Part shown: positions 50,222 to 58,430 of the stretch, piece after piece
Layout of the letters: each line of letters starts with the position of its first letter
Position numbering within the stretch: position 1 is the first letter of the stretch
Source: Oscillospiraceae bacterium
GTDB lineage: Bacteria > Bacillota > Clostridia > Oscillospirales > Acutalibacteraceae
Direction of reading: 5' to 3'
Assembly (NCBI GenBank): GCA_015065765.1
Contig: SVPP01000004.1
Span: 62,001-126,000 of the forward strand
DNA: 64,000 nt
Program-made: the position numbers and the translations under genes
The notes under the pieces: model-generated
What the model saw: only the letters and a program-made list of their open reading frames with translations
Database searches by the model: none
Told to the model about the DNA's origin: nothing

Positions 50222-51664
50222 ATGAGTAGTGTTGCACCCGAAAAAGGCAGACCTTTTGAGGAAATCTTAGCAGAGCTTGATTCATTCGGAGTTAATGACC
50301 CGAAATACAAGGATGCCAAAACATGGAGCCTTGTTTACTATTTAAACGAAGAATACACAGATTTTTTGCAGGAAGCCTACGGCAGATATTTTTCTGCAAA
50401 CGGACTTAATCCCACAGCCTTCAAAAGCTTGAAAAGGCTTGAGAAAGAAGTGCTGAAATTTACTGCAGAGCTTTTTCATGTTGACGATGAAGCATGTGGT
50501 GTTATGACATCATGCGGAACTGAAAGCTGCATGCTTGCAGTAAAAACATACCGCGATTTAGGACGTTCAAGGGGCATTAAAAAACCTGAAATGATCATCC
50601 CCGAAACTGCACATGTTGCATGGGACAAGGGCTCAGAATATTTCGGTGTCAAAACAAGACGTGCTCCCCTTGATAAAGACTTCAAGGTTGACATAAAAGC
50701 CGTCGAAAAAATGATAAATAAAAACACTGTAATGATTTTAGGTGCTGCACCTGAATATCCTCACGGCATTATTGACCCTATTGAAGAATTAGGAAAGCTT
50801 GCTAAGAAGCATAACATCCCACTTCACGTTGATGCCTGCGTAGGCGGATACATTCTCCCCTTTATGGAAAAGGCAGGATATGAACTTCCGCTCTGGGATT
50901 TCAGAGTGGAAGGTGTAACTTCAATTTCTGCAGACATTCACAAATACGGCTTTGCTGCAAAAGGTGCTTCCTGTATTCTTTACAGAAATGTTGATTACTT
51001 CAAGCATCAGGTATTTGTCAACGAAAGCTGGCCCGGCGGACTTTTTGCTTCCCCCGCTTTTCTTGGAACAAGACCGGGTGGTGCATATGCCGCAGCATGG
51101 GCGGCAATTCAGGCAAACGGAATCGAAGGCTATACAGAACTTGCCGACCGCACAATCAAAGTTGCAGAAGCACTGAAAAAAGGCATTAAAGAGATCGGAT
51201 GCTTTGAAATTATAGGCGAGCCTAAAGCAAGTCTTTTCGCTTACCGTTCAACAGACAGCAGCGTCAACATTTTCGCTCTCGGTGACGTTATGGAAGAAAA
51301 AGGATGGCATATTGACAGAATCCAGCGTCCCGATGCTCTCCACGCAATGGTAACCGCACCTCATGACAAAGTAGTTGAAGATTATCTTAAAGATCTGCGT
51401 GATGGCGTTGAATACGTAAGACAACATCCTGAACTTGCTGACAGCGGTCAGGCAGCAACATACGGTCTTGTTTCTCATCTTCCTCTCAGAGGCATGGTGA
51501 GAAAGCAGGTGCTTGACATTTTCGCAAACTCATACAAGCTGAATGCGGAAGAAATCGACCTTTCTGACAGTGATTCCGTAAACCCTGCAGAAAGCGGCGG
51601 TGAAGAAAAGAAATCACTTGTTGATAAAATTATCAGCTGGTATGTAAAGAAAACATCCAAATAA
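50222..51664 (+). CDS. PLP-dependent lyase/decarboxylase, sphingosine-1-phosphate-lyase-like
   Basis: 480 residues of the group II decarboxylase fold. H-V-D-A-C-V-G-G near 200 supplies the PLP-binding Asp. S-A-D-I-H-K-Y-G near 240 carries the Schiff-base Lys, with A-A-K-G-A-S-C after it. That arrangement and the T-S-C-G-T-E-S phosphate-loop motif near 95 resemble eukaryotic and bacterial sphingosine-1-phosphate lyases more than glutamate decarboxylases. The last 35 residues are an Asp/Ser-rich linker and a basic amphipathic helix that may touch the membrane. Substrate uncertain: sphingoid phosphates or an amino acid. Good ribosome site AAGGAGG. Confidence 0.85.
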   Translation: MSSVAPEKGRPFEEILAELDSFGVNDPKYKDAKTWSLVYYLNEEYTDFLQEAYGRYFSANGLNPTAFKSLKRLEKEVLKFTAELFHVDDEACGVMTSCGTESCMLAVKTYRDLGRSRGIKKPEMIIPETAHVAWDKGSEYFGVKTRRAPLDKDFKVDIKAVEKMINKNTVMILGAAPEYPHGIIDPIEELGKLAKKHNIPLHVDACVGGYILPFMEKAGYELPLWDFRVEGVTSISADIHKYGFAAKGASCILYRNVDYFKHQVFVNESWPGGLFASPAFLGTRPGGAYAAAWAAIQANGIEGYTELADRTIKVAEALKKGIKEIGCFEIIGEPKASLFAYRSTDSSVNIFALGDVMEEKGWHIDRIQRPDALHAMVTAPHDKVVEDYLKDLRDGVEYVRQHPELADSGQAATYGLVSHLPLRGMVRKQVLDIFANSYKLNAEEIDLSDSDSVNPAESGGEEKKSLVDKIISWYVKKTSK

Positions 51665-51670
51665 AACAAG

Positions 51671-51726
51671 AAACTCCAACGAGATCCTTTGATTACGTTC
51701 AAGGATGACCGTTGGAGTTTTTTATT
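51671..51726. terminator. Bidirectional terminator between convergent genes
   Basis: AAACTCCAACG / CGTTGGAGTTT outer stem with an inner ATCCTT/AAGGAT hairpin and T-tracts on both ends. It lies between the lyase gene and the phosphatase fusion gene. Confidence 0.85.
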
Positions 51727-53053
51727 ATTCAAAATCAAGTGAGCCTACGCGTGTCACGTACTCAATAAGTTTATCCTTGTAATAATCAAAAACTGCTTTG
51801 TCAGCGTTTCCAGCCTTCACAAGGCGGTGGAAAATATTGAGATATGCAACAGTTCTTGCTCTGTCATCTGCTCTCTGTATGAGTGCTTCATCCTCACCCT
51901 CAAAGTATGTAAGGATCACCTTTTCCCACACTCTTTCTGCAGTTTCACGACAGAAGCCTAATGTTTCATAGGAGACTTTTCTGTCAATTTCAGAAGATGC
52001 AATCAGACTTTCATAAAGCTTTCCTAAATCAAAAACAGGATAGCCCTTGTATTCCTTTTCAGATTTTCCAAAACAAACCTTACCGTTTACAAGGTGTGCT
52101 GAATTTGTGGTGCAATCTGAAATAAGACTTGTTCCCGTATTTTCAACTGCAGTTACAAGGCTTCTCAGTTTCTGCCACTTTTCAGCAGTAATCGAGTGCA
52201 TGATTTCATCTGTCTTTTGCACCATTTCGGGTTTGATATCAGTGGCTTTTTCCGCCTTTGTGCCATGAATTTCTTTCATCCCATCAACTAGAAGTCTTAC
52301 GCTTTCATCAATGTTTTCAGGGTCATCCTTAATCAATTTTGAAACGGAGGTTGGCAGAACATCTTCATCAGGAATACAGAAATGCTTTGTATCGTTGATG
52401 CTTTCAAAAACTATGTCACCGAATTTATTTGTGCCTTCCTTGTAAAACACGACATGGATAATACCTGTATTTTTTATGTCAATATCAAATACAGGTGATT
52501 TATCAAAGCCCATAATATGAAACATCATAATCGTATTAAAAGCCGCATGACCTGCTACAAGAACTTTTTCACCGTTTTTGTAATGTGAACGAAAATAAGA
52601 AATTGCTTTTGCAGCTCTTTCGTAAAGTGCTTCTTCCTCTGCATGAGTGCTGTAAACCACAAGTCTTTCAGCGTTTTCAAAGCCCTTGGCCATCTCTGCA
52701 GTTTCGCAGGCTTCTTTCATTTCATCAAGTGTTCTGCCTGCAAAGTCTTCTTTTACCCCCACCTCTGTAATAATCGGAAGGATATTCAGCCTTTTCTTTT
52801 CATTCTGAAAGTTCATAATCTCATTTGCAGTCTGAACAGTACGGATAAGTCCGCTTGCAAAGCATATATCAAAATTCACATCAGACAGATATTTACCGGC
52901 TTTTTTTGCCTGCATGATACCAAGATCTGTCAGATGAGGGTCATTTAATTCTTTTTCCGCATCGCTTTCACTGAACGCACCTGCGTTGCCTCTACTCTGA
53001 CCGTGACGGACTAAATAAAGTTCAAGCTCGATTACGGGTTTTATGTTTTCCAT
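51725..53053 (-). CDS. Histidine phosphatase fused to a degenerate kinase C-lobe
   Basis: 442 residues from ATG 53053 (AGGTGAT upstream; a GTG at 53062 overlaps it). Residues about 10-205 are a phosphoglycerate-mutase-type histidine phosphatase: V-R-H-G-Q-S-R-G-N near 15 and V-A-G-H-A-A-F-N near 165. Residues about 225-430 resemble the C-terminal lobe of the aminoglycoside-phosphotransferase-like family: S-D-C-T-T-N-S-A-H-L-V in place of the catalytic H-G-D-x-H-x-x-N, then G-Y-P-V-F-D-L-G-K-L-Y where active kinases have the metal-binding Asp and G-H-P-x-F-D-L. The N-lobe is absent. So an active phosphatase with a pseudokinase-like partner domain is predicted. No neighbour suggests the substrate. 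Confidence 0.85.
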   Translation of the reverse strand: MENIKPVIELELYLVRHGQSRGNAGAFSESDAEKELNDPHLTDLGIMQAKKAGKYLSDVNFDICFASGLIRTVQTANEIMNFQNEKKRLNILPIITEVGVKEDFAGRTLDEMKEACETAEMAKGFENAERLVVYSTHAEEEALYERAAKAISYFRSHYKNGEKVLVAGHAAFNTIMMFHIMGFDKSPVFDIDIKNTGIIHVVFYKEGTNKFGDIVFESINDTKHFCIPDEDVLPTSVSKLIKDDPENIDESVRLLVDGMKEIHGTKAEKATDIKPEMVQKTDEIMHSITAEKWQKLRSLVTAVENTGTSLISDCTTNSAHLVNGKVCFGKSEKEYKGYPVFDLGKLYESLIASSEIDRKVSYETLGFCRETAERVWEKVILTYFEGEDEALIQRADDRARTVAYLNIFHRLVKAGNADKAVFDYYKDKLIEYVTRVGSLDFE

Positions 53054-53127
53054 TATTATCACCTCGTTATCAGAATACTAAAATTATAACACAACATAAG
53101 AATTTGTCAAACAAAACCAATCAAAAA

Positions 53128-53153
53128 GACAGCTCCCTTTACACAAGGGAGCC
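53128..53153 (-). terminator. Palindromic repeat unit serving as csp terminator
   Basis: Minus strand GGCTCCCTTGTGTAAAGGGAGCTGTCTTTTT, 25 bases after the cold-shock gene's stop. Nearly the same as 30724-30748. Confidence 0.8.
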
Positions 53154-53178
53154 TATGGTTTCAATCAGTTATATGTTT

Positions 53179-53391
53179 TTATACAGCCTGAACGTTTACT
53201 GCACGCTTTTTCTCAGGATTTTTGGGGTCTGCTTCTGTTTCAAAAGTAACCTTCTGGCCTTCGTTGAGTGTCTTGAAGCCCTCTGCTACAATAGCTGAGA
53301 AATGTACAAATACATCCTCGCCGCTTGCATCATCTGAAATAAATCCGTAGCCTTTTTCTGCGTTGAACCATTTAACTGTACCGTTATTCAT
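53179..53391 (-). CDS. Cold-shock protein, CspA/CspB family
   Basis: 70 residues, one cold-shock domain with both RNA-binding motifs: K-G-Y-G-F-I (RNP1) and V-F-V-H-F (RNP2), starting [10 protein letters not shown]. It binds single-stranded RNA and DNA and acts as an RNA chaperone. Ribosome site GGAGGT. Between its promoter (53515-53543) and the ATG lies a roughly 120-base leader carrying a terminator-like hairpin (53444-53481), so expression probably depends on read-through of, or a structural change in, that leader. Ends at the palindromic terminator. Confidence 0.95.
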   Translation of the reverse strand: MNNGTVKWFNAEKGYGFISDDASGEDVFVHFSAIVAEGFKTLNEGQKVTFETEADPKNPEKKRAVNVQAV

Positions 53392-53443
53392 TGTGGTACC
53401 TCCAAAAAAATATTTGTACCAAAAGAGTATATAAATATAAAAA

Positions 53444-53481
53444 CAGGTTGTTTGTAAATCATCGAACTTACAAACAACCTG
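53444..53481 (-). promoter_or_regulatory. Leader hairpin with T-run in csp 5' UTR (possible attenuator)
   Basis: Minus strand CAGGTTGTTTGTAA / TTACAAACAACCTG, perfect 14-bp stem with a ten-base loop, followed directly by TTTTTAT. It starts about 27 bases after the probable transcription start and ends 52 bases before the ATG, which is the right layout for a leader terminator. Confidence 0.75.
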
Positions 53482-53514
53482 CTGATTTTATGTGCGTCTT
53501 CTGAATACTTTAAA

Positions 53515-53543
53515 ATTATACCACACATATTCTTCTTTGTCAA
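53515..53543 (-). promoter_or_regulatory. Consensus promoter of the cold-shock gene
   Basis: Minus strand TTGACA (53538-53543), 17-base spacer, TATAAT (53515-53520): a perfect match to the sigma-A consensus. Confidence 0.85.
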
Positions 53544-53546
53544 GTT

Positions 53547-53576
53547 GTCATAAAGCACAGGGACAGCTCATATTAT
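53547..53576 (+). promoter_or_regulatory. Possible sigma-E-type sporulation promoter of spoIVA
   Basis: GTCATAAA (53547-53554), 14-base spacer, CATATTAT (53569-53576), then GGAGG and the ATG at 53606. Similar to the sigma-E consensus (-35 near ATA, -10 CATACAAT), as expected for a mother-cell gene such as spoIVA. Matches are partial. Confidence 0.45.
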
Positions 53577-53605
53577 TAACTAAAAAAGATACGGAGGAAT
53601 AAAAC

Positions 53606-55087
53606 ATGGACACTTCAAACAATATATATGACGATATCTGCAAACGCACGGGAGGCGATATCTACATCGGTGTTGTAGGCCCTGTGAGAACAGGCAAATC
53701 CACCTTTATCAAAAAATTCATGGATACTCTTGTAATCCCCAACATCAAGGAAGACAGCATGCGTCAGAGAGCAAATGATGAGCTGCCTCAGAGCTCAGGC
53801 GGAAGAACGATTATGACTACCGAGCCGAAATTTATCCCCGAAGATGCTGTGGATATTACTGTAGGAGATACGGCACATTTAAGAGTAAGAATGATCGACT
53901 GCGTAGGCTACATTGTCCCCTCTTCTTTAGGCTACATAGAGGATGACCAGCCAAGGATGGTAAAAACTCCATGGTTTGAAAAGGAAATCCCATTTAATCT
54001 TGCGGCAGAAATCGGCACACAGAAAGTAATTTCAGAGCATTCAACAATCGGTCTTGTTGTCACAACTGACGGATCTATCAGCGATATTCCACGTGAAGAA
54101 TACGAGGGCTGTGAAGAAAGAGTTATAAATGAACTTAAGGAAATCGAAAAACCGTTTATTGTCCTGCTCAACTGTAAAAATCCTCAGAGTGATAAATCAA
54201 GAAAGCTTGCCGAAGATATGTCAGCAAAATACGGCGTTTCTGTTTTACCTGTAAACTGCATGAAGCTTACAGAATCCGAAATCAGAGGTATTCTTGAACA
54301 GGTTCTTTTCAGTTTCCCAATCAAACAGGTTTCATTCGACCTTCCACAGTGGCTCAGCTCACTTTCAAAGGAGCATCCTGTCAGACGTTCAATTTATGAT
54401 GCTGTGAAAGATGCTTCTTCTCAAATGAAATGTGTGAGAGATATTTTCAAGGTAGCAGATAAAATCTGCACTTCAGAACATATTGAAGGAGCAAAAGTTT
54501 CCTCTGTTGATTTATCAGACGGCAGCGGTATAATCAAGCCGTATATCAAGGACGGTCTTTTCTTTGAAGTCCTCGGTGAAAAAACAGGCATGAACATCAG
54601 TAACGAAAGCGAACTGATGAAAAATCTCATTGAACTGACGGAAATGAAGAAAAAATACATGAACATCAAGGATGCACTTGACGAAGTTGAAGCCACCGGC
54701 TACGGCATTGTAACACCGACACTTGAAGAGCTGAAACTTGAAGAGCCTGAAATCATGAAACAAGGAGGAAGATACGGTGTAAGGCTTCGTGCATCTGCTC
54801 CCTCTATCCATATGATGAAGGCAAATATCAACACTGAGGTTGCACCTATCGTCGGCTCTGAAAGTCAGTCCGAAGAGCTTGTAAATTACCTTCTCAAGGA
54901 GTTCGAGGAAAGCCCTGCAAAAATCTGGGAATCCAACATTTTCGGAAAATCTCTCAATGAGCTTGTAGGCGAAGGTCTGCACAACAAGCTCTACCGTATG
55001 CCTACCGATGCCAGAATGAGGATTCAGGAAACACTTGAAAAAGTCATCAACGAAGGCTGCAACGGACTTATATGCATAATACTCTGA
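53606..55087 (+). CDS. spoIVA: Stage IV sporulation protein A (SpoIVA)
   Basis: 493 residues, the usual length for SpoIVA. Walker A G-P-V-R-T-G-K-S at about 25-32, then S-S-G-G-R-T-I-M-T-T-E-P and the C-terminal S-P-A-K-I-W region, with an ATPase-like fold. SpoIVA is the ATP-driven, self-polymerising protein that forms the basement layer of the spore coat and is made in the mother cell. It is monocistronic, behind the possible sigma-E promoter, and proves the organism has a sporulation programme. Confidence 0.96.
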   Translation: MDTSNNIYDDICKRTGGDIYIGVVGPVRTGKSTFIKKFMDTLVIPNIKEDSMRQRANDELPQSSGGRTIMTTEPKFIPEDAVDITVGDTAHLRVRMIDCVGYIVPSSLGYIEDDQPRMVKTPWFEKEIPFNLAAEIGTQKVISEHSTIGLVVTTDGSISDIPREEYEGCEERVINELKEIEKPFIVLLNCKNPQSDKSRKLAEDMSAKYGVSVLPVNCMKLTESEIRGILEQVLFSFPIKQVSFDLPQWLSSLSKEHPVRRSIYDAVKDASSQMKCVRDIFKVADKICTSEHIEGAKVSSVDLSDGSGIIKPYIKDGLFFEVLGEKTGMNISNESELMKNLIELTEMKKKYMNIKDALDEVEATGYGIVTPTLEELKLEEPEIMKQGGRYGVRLRASAPSIHMMKANINTEVAPIVGSESQSEELVNYLLKEFEESPAKIWESNIFGKSLNELVGEGLHNKLYRMPTDARMRIQETLEKVINEGCNGLICIIL

Positions 55088-55094
55088 ATGTTTC

Positions 55095-55124
55095 GGGCGG
55101 AGATTTCCGCCCTTTGTCATTTTA
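55095..55124 (+). terminator. Terminator after spoIVA
   Basis: GGGCGGA / TCCGCCC stem with a short loop followed by TTTGTCATTTT, eight bases after the stop. Confidence 0.75.
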
Positions 55125-55164
55125 TATTATTTTTCATAAATTACGAAAAAAATTTTGTTTCTTA

Positions 55165-55193
55165 TTTACAAATCATTTTCTTTAATATATAAT
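55165..55193 (+). promoter_or_regulatory. Promoter of the small peptide-PHP operon
   Basis: TTTACA (55165-55170), 17-base spacer, TATAAT (55188-55193), 44 bases before the small ATG at 55237. Confidence 0.7.
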
Positions 55194-55236
55194 TAAGCCA
55201 TAGCAATCCCCTATTTTATTTCGAGGAGAGATTTTT

Positions 55237-55347
55237 ATGGACTTTAATGCATTCTTAAGAGATTTCATCGCAGAAATCAACTACTTTCTTTACGACCTGA
55301 CTGTTAAGATTGTAGAGTTTCTTCAGAACATGGGAATAGGAGGCTGA
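55237..55347 (+). CDS. 36-residue amphipathic small protein coupled to PHP gene
   Basis: Starts with ATG after GAGGAG and reads M-D-F-N-A-F-L-R-D-F-I-A-E-I-N and on to a Gly-rich C-terminus. Nearly the whole chain can form one amphipathic helix with aromatic and aliphatic residues on one face and Asp/Glu/Arg/Lys on the other. The ribosome site of the next gene, AGGAGG, lies inside its last codons and the two genes are five bases apart, so it is almost certainly translated and may serve as a leader peptide or membrane-active peptide. Not matched to any known family. Parallels in D-F-N and helix pattern with the small frame at 39228-39425. Confidence 0.7.
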   Translation: MDFNAFLRDFIAEINYFLYDLTVKIVEFLQNMGIGG

Positions 55348-55352
55348 GAAAT

Positions 55353-56777
55353 ATGAAATTCAGAAAATCAATTTCAGTTATTCTTGCCCTTGTTATGGCA
55401 CTGAGTATTTTTACTGTCGGTGCATCTGCGTCTGCTCCTACTGAAAAAAAGGTTGATTTCGTCCCCCGCGATGTTCAGGGAGAAAAAAACTACACAATTG
55501 AAAATCCGTATAAGGATGTCAAATGGGGCGAATGGAGAGCATACAAAGCATCTCTCCACAGCCATACAAACGCATCTGATGCTGTTCCCACAATTGCAGA
55601 AAGCGTAGAAAAGCATTATGAGCTCGGCTTCGACATTCTTGCAATTTCTGACCATGCAGTTATCGGTGTACCCTGGAACGAAATCCCCACTACCGTTCCC
55701 CTTTATCGTCTTTTCAAATTCGGCAATACAAAAATGGGAGAGGTTGACGTCCTTACAGATGCAAGACGTGAAGAAATTCTCAAGGGTGTTGGCAGAACAA
55801 ATGAAGACGGCTCACCTCAGCCAATGCTTGAAATCACAGGCGCAGCAGAGCTTAACGGTGCAACACCTATCAACGATACACATATCAACTGCTTCTTCAT
55901 GAATGAAGGCGAAGAGTACGGTCAGGCACGCATGGGCGTTTACGGTGACTACGAAACAGTAGCAAAAAAAGTCGGTGAAGCCGGTGGTATCACATTCCTT
56001 GATCATGTAGGAGAATATGTAGGCTGTGAAGATGATCCCGAGAGAGCAGATCAGCCTTACTATGTAAATAAGCTTTCAAATATTTTCCTCAACAACCCCT
56101 CGTGCATCGGTATGGACGTTAACAGCGGTGTAAACAACCACACGAAATACGACTACATCCTTTGGGATAATGTTCTCAGAACATGTATCCCCTACGGCAG
56201 AAACGTTTACAGCGTGACATTCTCAGACGGTCATCATATTGACCAGTATAACCGAAATTATACATACATGCTCATGCCCGAGCTTACAGAAGAAGCTCTC
56301 AGAACAAGCATGGAAACAGGTGCATTCTTCTCCTGTTCACACTATGCAAGAGCAGACCTTGGCGACGAGTTCAACGGCGAAGAGTTTGAAACTCCTTTTG
56401 TTTCAGTTATCGACGTAAATCAGGATTCCGACATAGTTTCATTTGGTGCAGAAAACTTTGATTATGTACGCTGGTACTCAGACGGTGAAATTATTGCAGA
56501 AGGCAAGAATCTCACATACCTTGACCTTAACGCTTACGAGGACAAAATCGGATGTTATGTAAGATTCACACTTACAGGCGAAGGCGGAATCCTTTATTCA
56601 CAGGCATTCCCCGTGAACGCTGAGGGCGAAGAACATGAGCTTCCTATGGTTGTTCCTACTTACGACGTTCCCAAATTCCTTCGCGGTCTTGCTGACACAA
56701 TGAATTTAATCCTCGGCTGGACTCCCATCATGGCAGCTATCAGATATTTCCTCTGGGGTACATATTGGTGGTATTAA
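55353..56777 (+). CDS. Secreted PHP-domain phosphoesterase with amphipathic tail
   Basis: 474 residues. Signal peptide 1-27, then a PHP metal site: S-L-H-S-H-T-N-A-S-D near 70, L-A-I-S-D-H near 100, a Glu-containing E-I-T-G-A-A-E near 162 and H-V-G-E near 222. PHP enzymes remove phosphate from phosphodiesters, phosphohistidine or histidinol phosphate and use two or three metals. The region about 345-420 is an added beta domain. The last 40 residues (after Y-D-V-P-K-F) form an amphipathic or membrane-associating helix ending in aromatic W-W-Y, so the enzyme may attach to the membrane outside the cell. Translationally coupled to the 36-residue peptide. Confidence 0.85.
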   Translation: MKFRKSISVILALVMALSIFTVGASASAPTEKKVDFVPRDVQGEKNYTIENPYKDVKWGEWRAYKASLHSHTNASDAVPTIAESVEKHYELGFDILAISDHAVIGVPWNEIPTTVPLYRLFKFGNTKMGEVDVLTDARREEILKGVGRTNEDGSPQPMLEITGAAELNGATPINDTHINCFFMNEGEEYGQARMGVYGDYETVAKKVGEAGGITFLDHVGEYVGCEDDPERADQPYYVNKLSNIFLNNPSCIGMDVNSGVNNHTKYDYILWDNVLRTCIPYGRNVYSVTFSDGHHIDQYNRNYTYMLMPELTEEALRTSMETGAFFSCSHYARADLGDEFNGEEFETPFVSVIDVNQDSDIVSFGAENFDYVRWYSDGEIIAEGKNLTYLDLNAYEDKIGCYVRFTLTGEGGILYSQAFPVNAEGEEHELPMVVPTYDVPKFLRGLADTMNLILGWTPIMAAIRYFLWGTYWWY

Positions 56778-56794
56778 TACTAATAAAGCAAAGT

Positions 56795-56828
56795 AAAAGG
56801 ACGGTTACTTTTCAGTAACCGTCCTTTT
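56795..56828. terminator. Bidirectional terminator between PHP and sulfatase genes
   Basis: AAAAGGACGGTTACT / AGTAACCGTCCTTTT, perfect 15-bp stem with a four-base loop and T-runs on both strands. Confidence 0.9.
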
Positions 56829-56833
56829 AACAT

Positions 56834-58150
56834 TTAATACTTATTAACTTTAAGCGGTTTATGGAATACAGGCTTTTTCTCTCCTGCATTTACCATTTCT
56901 CTTGAAAGTAATGTACGCATTTCTGCTATTTTTTCTGCATAGTTTTCATTATTTACAAGATTAATTTTCTCACAAGGGTCATTTTTCAGATCATATAAAA
57001 AATCGTCAAAATAATGAACTGCGCTGTGTTTATGCCATCCTGAACCTATTGCTCTGGCAGAATATTTCCACTCTTTTGTTCTGACAGCTCTTCCTACGTG
57101 AGATTCGCTTATCTGAACAAACACACAATCTCTTTCAGAATATTTCATGTCATTTACAGGAAGCACTCTTCCCGAAAAAATATCAGGGACGGGAATATCA
57201 GCAAGGCTCAGAAGTGTCGGCGGCAAATCAATAAGACTTGCAAGACAATCTTTTGCCTCGCTTTTCTCAACTGCACCGCCACCGAATACAAGCGGAGTAT
57301 GTATGCTTGAATCGTGGCAACTGCGCTTATACTCCATATTGCGTGTTTTAAAATGACATCCATGGTCGCTCGTGTAAACAATAACAGTATTGTCGTAAAT
57401 ACCTTTACCTTTGAGAACGTTTACAAGTTTTCCCACATTTTCGTCAAGGCGATTGATTGCAGCTATGTAGTCAGGATATTCCGCTTCGTAATCTCCGCTC
57501 AGAAATGCAAGGTCATCCGGTATGGGATAGTTGCGGAAATCATCAACCGTATCTGTTGGTCCTTCAAAGTGTCCCCTGTCATTCTGATGATGTGGCTCAA
57601 GCTGTGAAACAAACATAAAAAACGGTTTTTCATTATTATGATTTTCAATGTATTCCAAAGCAAAATCATTTATGCAGTCTGCTCTGTAGCCTTTGAAATC
57701 TATCCTACTGCCTTTTTCATCAAAAACATAACCGTCATAACCGTGAGATGTAAATTCAAGCACATCCGCACCGCGGAAATATTTGTATCCCCCAAGTCTT
57801 TCGGCAGGTATGGCTGTTTTTTCACAATGAAGTCCTATACCGGGATATCGGTCAGAGGCAAGATGCCACTTACCGATATATGCGGTATCATATCCGTTTT
57901 CGTTAAAGTGGTCAGCAAGGGTTTTGGTGTCCTCAGAAAGTGCAATACCGTTCCAATAACACTTGTTCTGTGTGGCATACTGCCCCGTCTGCAAACAAGC
58001 CCTTGCAGGTCCGCAAACAGGCTGACAGGTGTAAGACTCTTCAAAAAGAACTCCCTCTTCACCCAACTCCCACACATTCGGCATAAGCTCGCTGTTGAGC
58101 GTATCCCAACGTTGCTGGTCTGAGAAATAAAAAATAATATTCGGTTTCAT
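56834..58150 (-). CDS. Sulfatase (formylglycine type), cytoplasmic
   Basis: 438 residues, no signal peptide. Alkaline-phosphatase-fold sulfatase with C46-G47-P48-A49-R50 (the C-x-P-x-R motif converted to formylglycine by maturation enzymes, likely anSME in an anaerobe), Y-I-G-K-W-H near 92 and T-S-D-H-G near 258. The internal C-terminal half has the usual short domain. Removes sulfate from a glycan or other sulfate ester; substrate unknown. No maturation enzyme is encoded in the window. Last gene of the five-gene operon starting at 61974. Confidence 0.92.
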   Translation of the reverse strand: MKPNIIFYFSDQQRWDTLNSELMPNVWELGEEGVLFEESYTCQPVCGPARACLQTGQYATQNKCYWNGIALSEDTKTLADHFNENGYDTAYIGKWHLASDRYPGIGLHCEKTAIPAERLGGYKYFRGADVLEFTSHGYDGYVFDEKGSRIDFKGYRADCINDFALEYIENHNNEKPFFMFVSQLEPHHQNDRGHFEGPTDTVDDFRNYPIPDDLAFLSGDYEAEYPDYIAAINRLDENVGKLVNVLKGKGIYDNTVIVYTSDHGCHFKTRNMEYKRSCHDSSIHTPLVFGGGAVEKSEAKDCLASLIDLPPTLLSLADIPVPDIFSGRVLPVNDMKYSERDCVFVQISESHVGRAVRTKEWKYSARAIGSGWHKHSAVHYFDDFLYDLKNDPCEKINLVNNENYAEKIAEMRTLLSREMVNAGEKKPVFHKPLKVNKY

Positions 58151-58176
58151 ATTGTTCCCTTTGCTTTTAATACTTA

Positions 58177-58401
58177 TTATACTTTTAACTGCACCAGTTT
58201 TTCGAACAACGCTGCCAGAGCATCACTTTCAGAGGGATATCCTGTCAGATTGTATTCTTTTCCACGCTCTCTGAAGAAAATTTCCCAGCGAAAATAGTTT
58301 TTTCTGATACAATAACCGTCTTTTGTCGGATCATCAAAAACAACTGCACTTTCGTCTATATTGTTTTCTTTTAACAACATCAGAAACTCGTCTCTTGTCA
58401 T
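58177..58401 (-). CDS. 74-residue protein, function unknown
   Basis: Predicted soluble alpha/beta protein with the pattern D-G-Y-C-I-R-K-N-Y-F-R-W-E-I-F-F-R-E-R-G-K near the middle and a C-terminal helix. Compact strand-strand-helix layout as in small immunity or regulator proteins of Clostridia, but no family is recognised for certain. It lies between the phosphatase and the sulfatase genes with 29- and 26-base gaps, fitting a shared operon. Confidence 0.7.
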   Translation of the reverse strand: MTRDEFLMLLKENNIDESAVVFDDPTKDGYCIRKNYFRWEIFFRERGKEYNLTGYPSESDALAALFEKLVQLKV

Positions 58402-58430
58402 TTTAACAATCTCAAATTAAACAGTTCATT

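Noticed and set aside
54515-55120. A 201-residue minus-strand open frame
   Set aside because: Antisense shadow of spoIVA; no ribosome site or family pattern.
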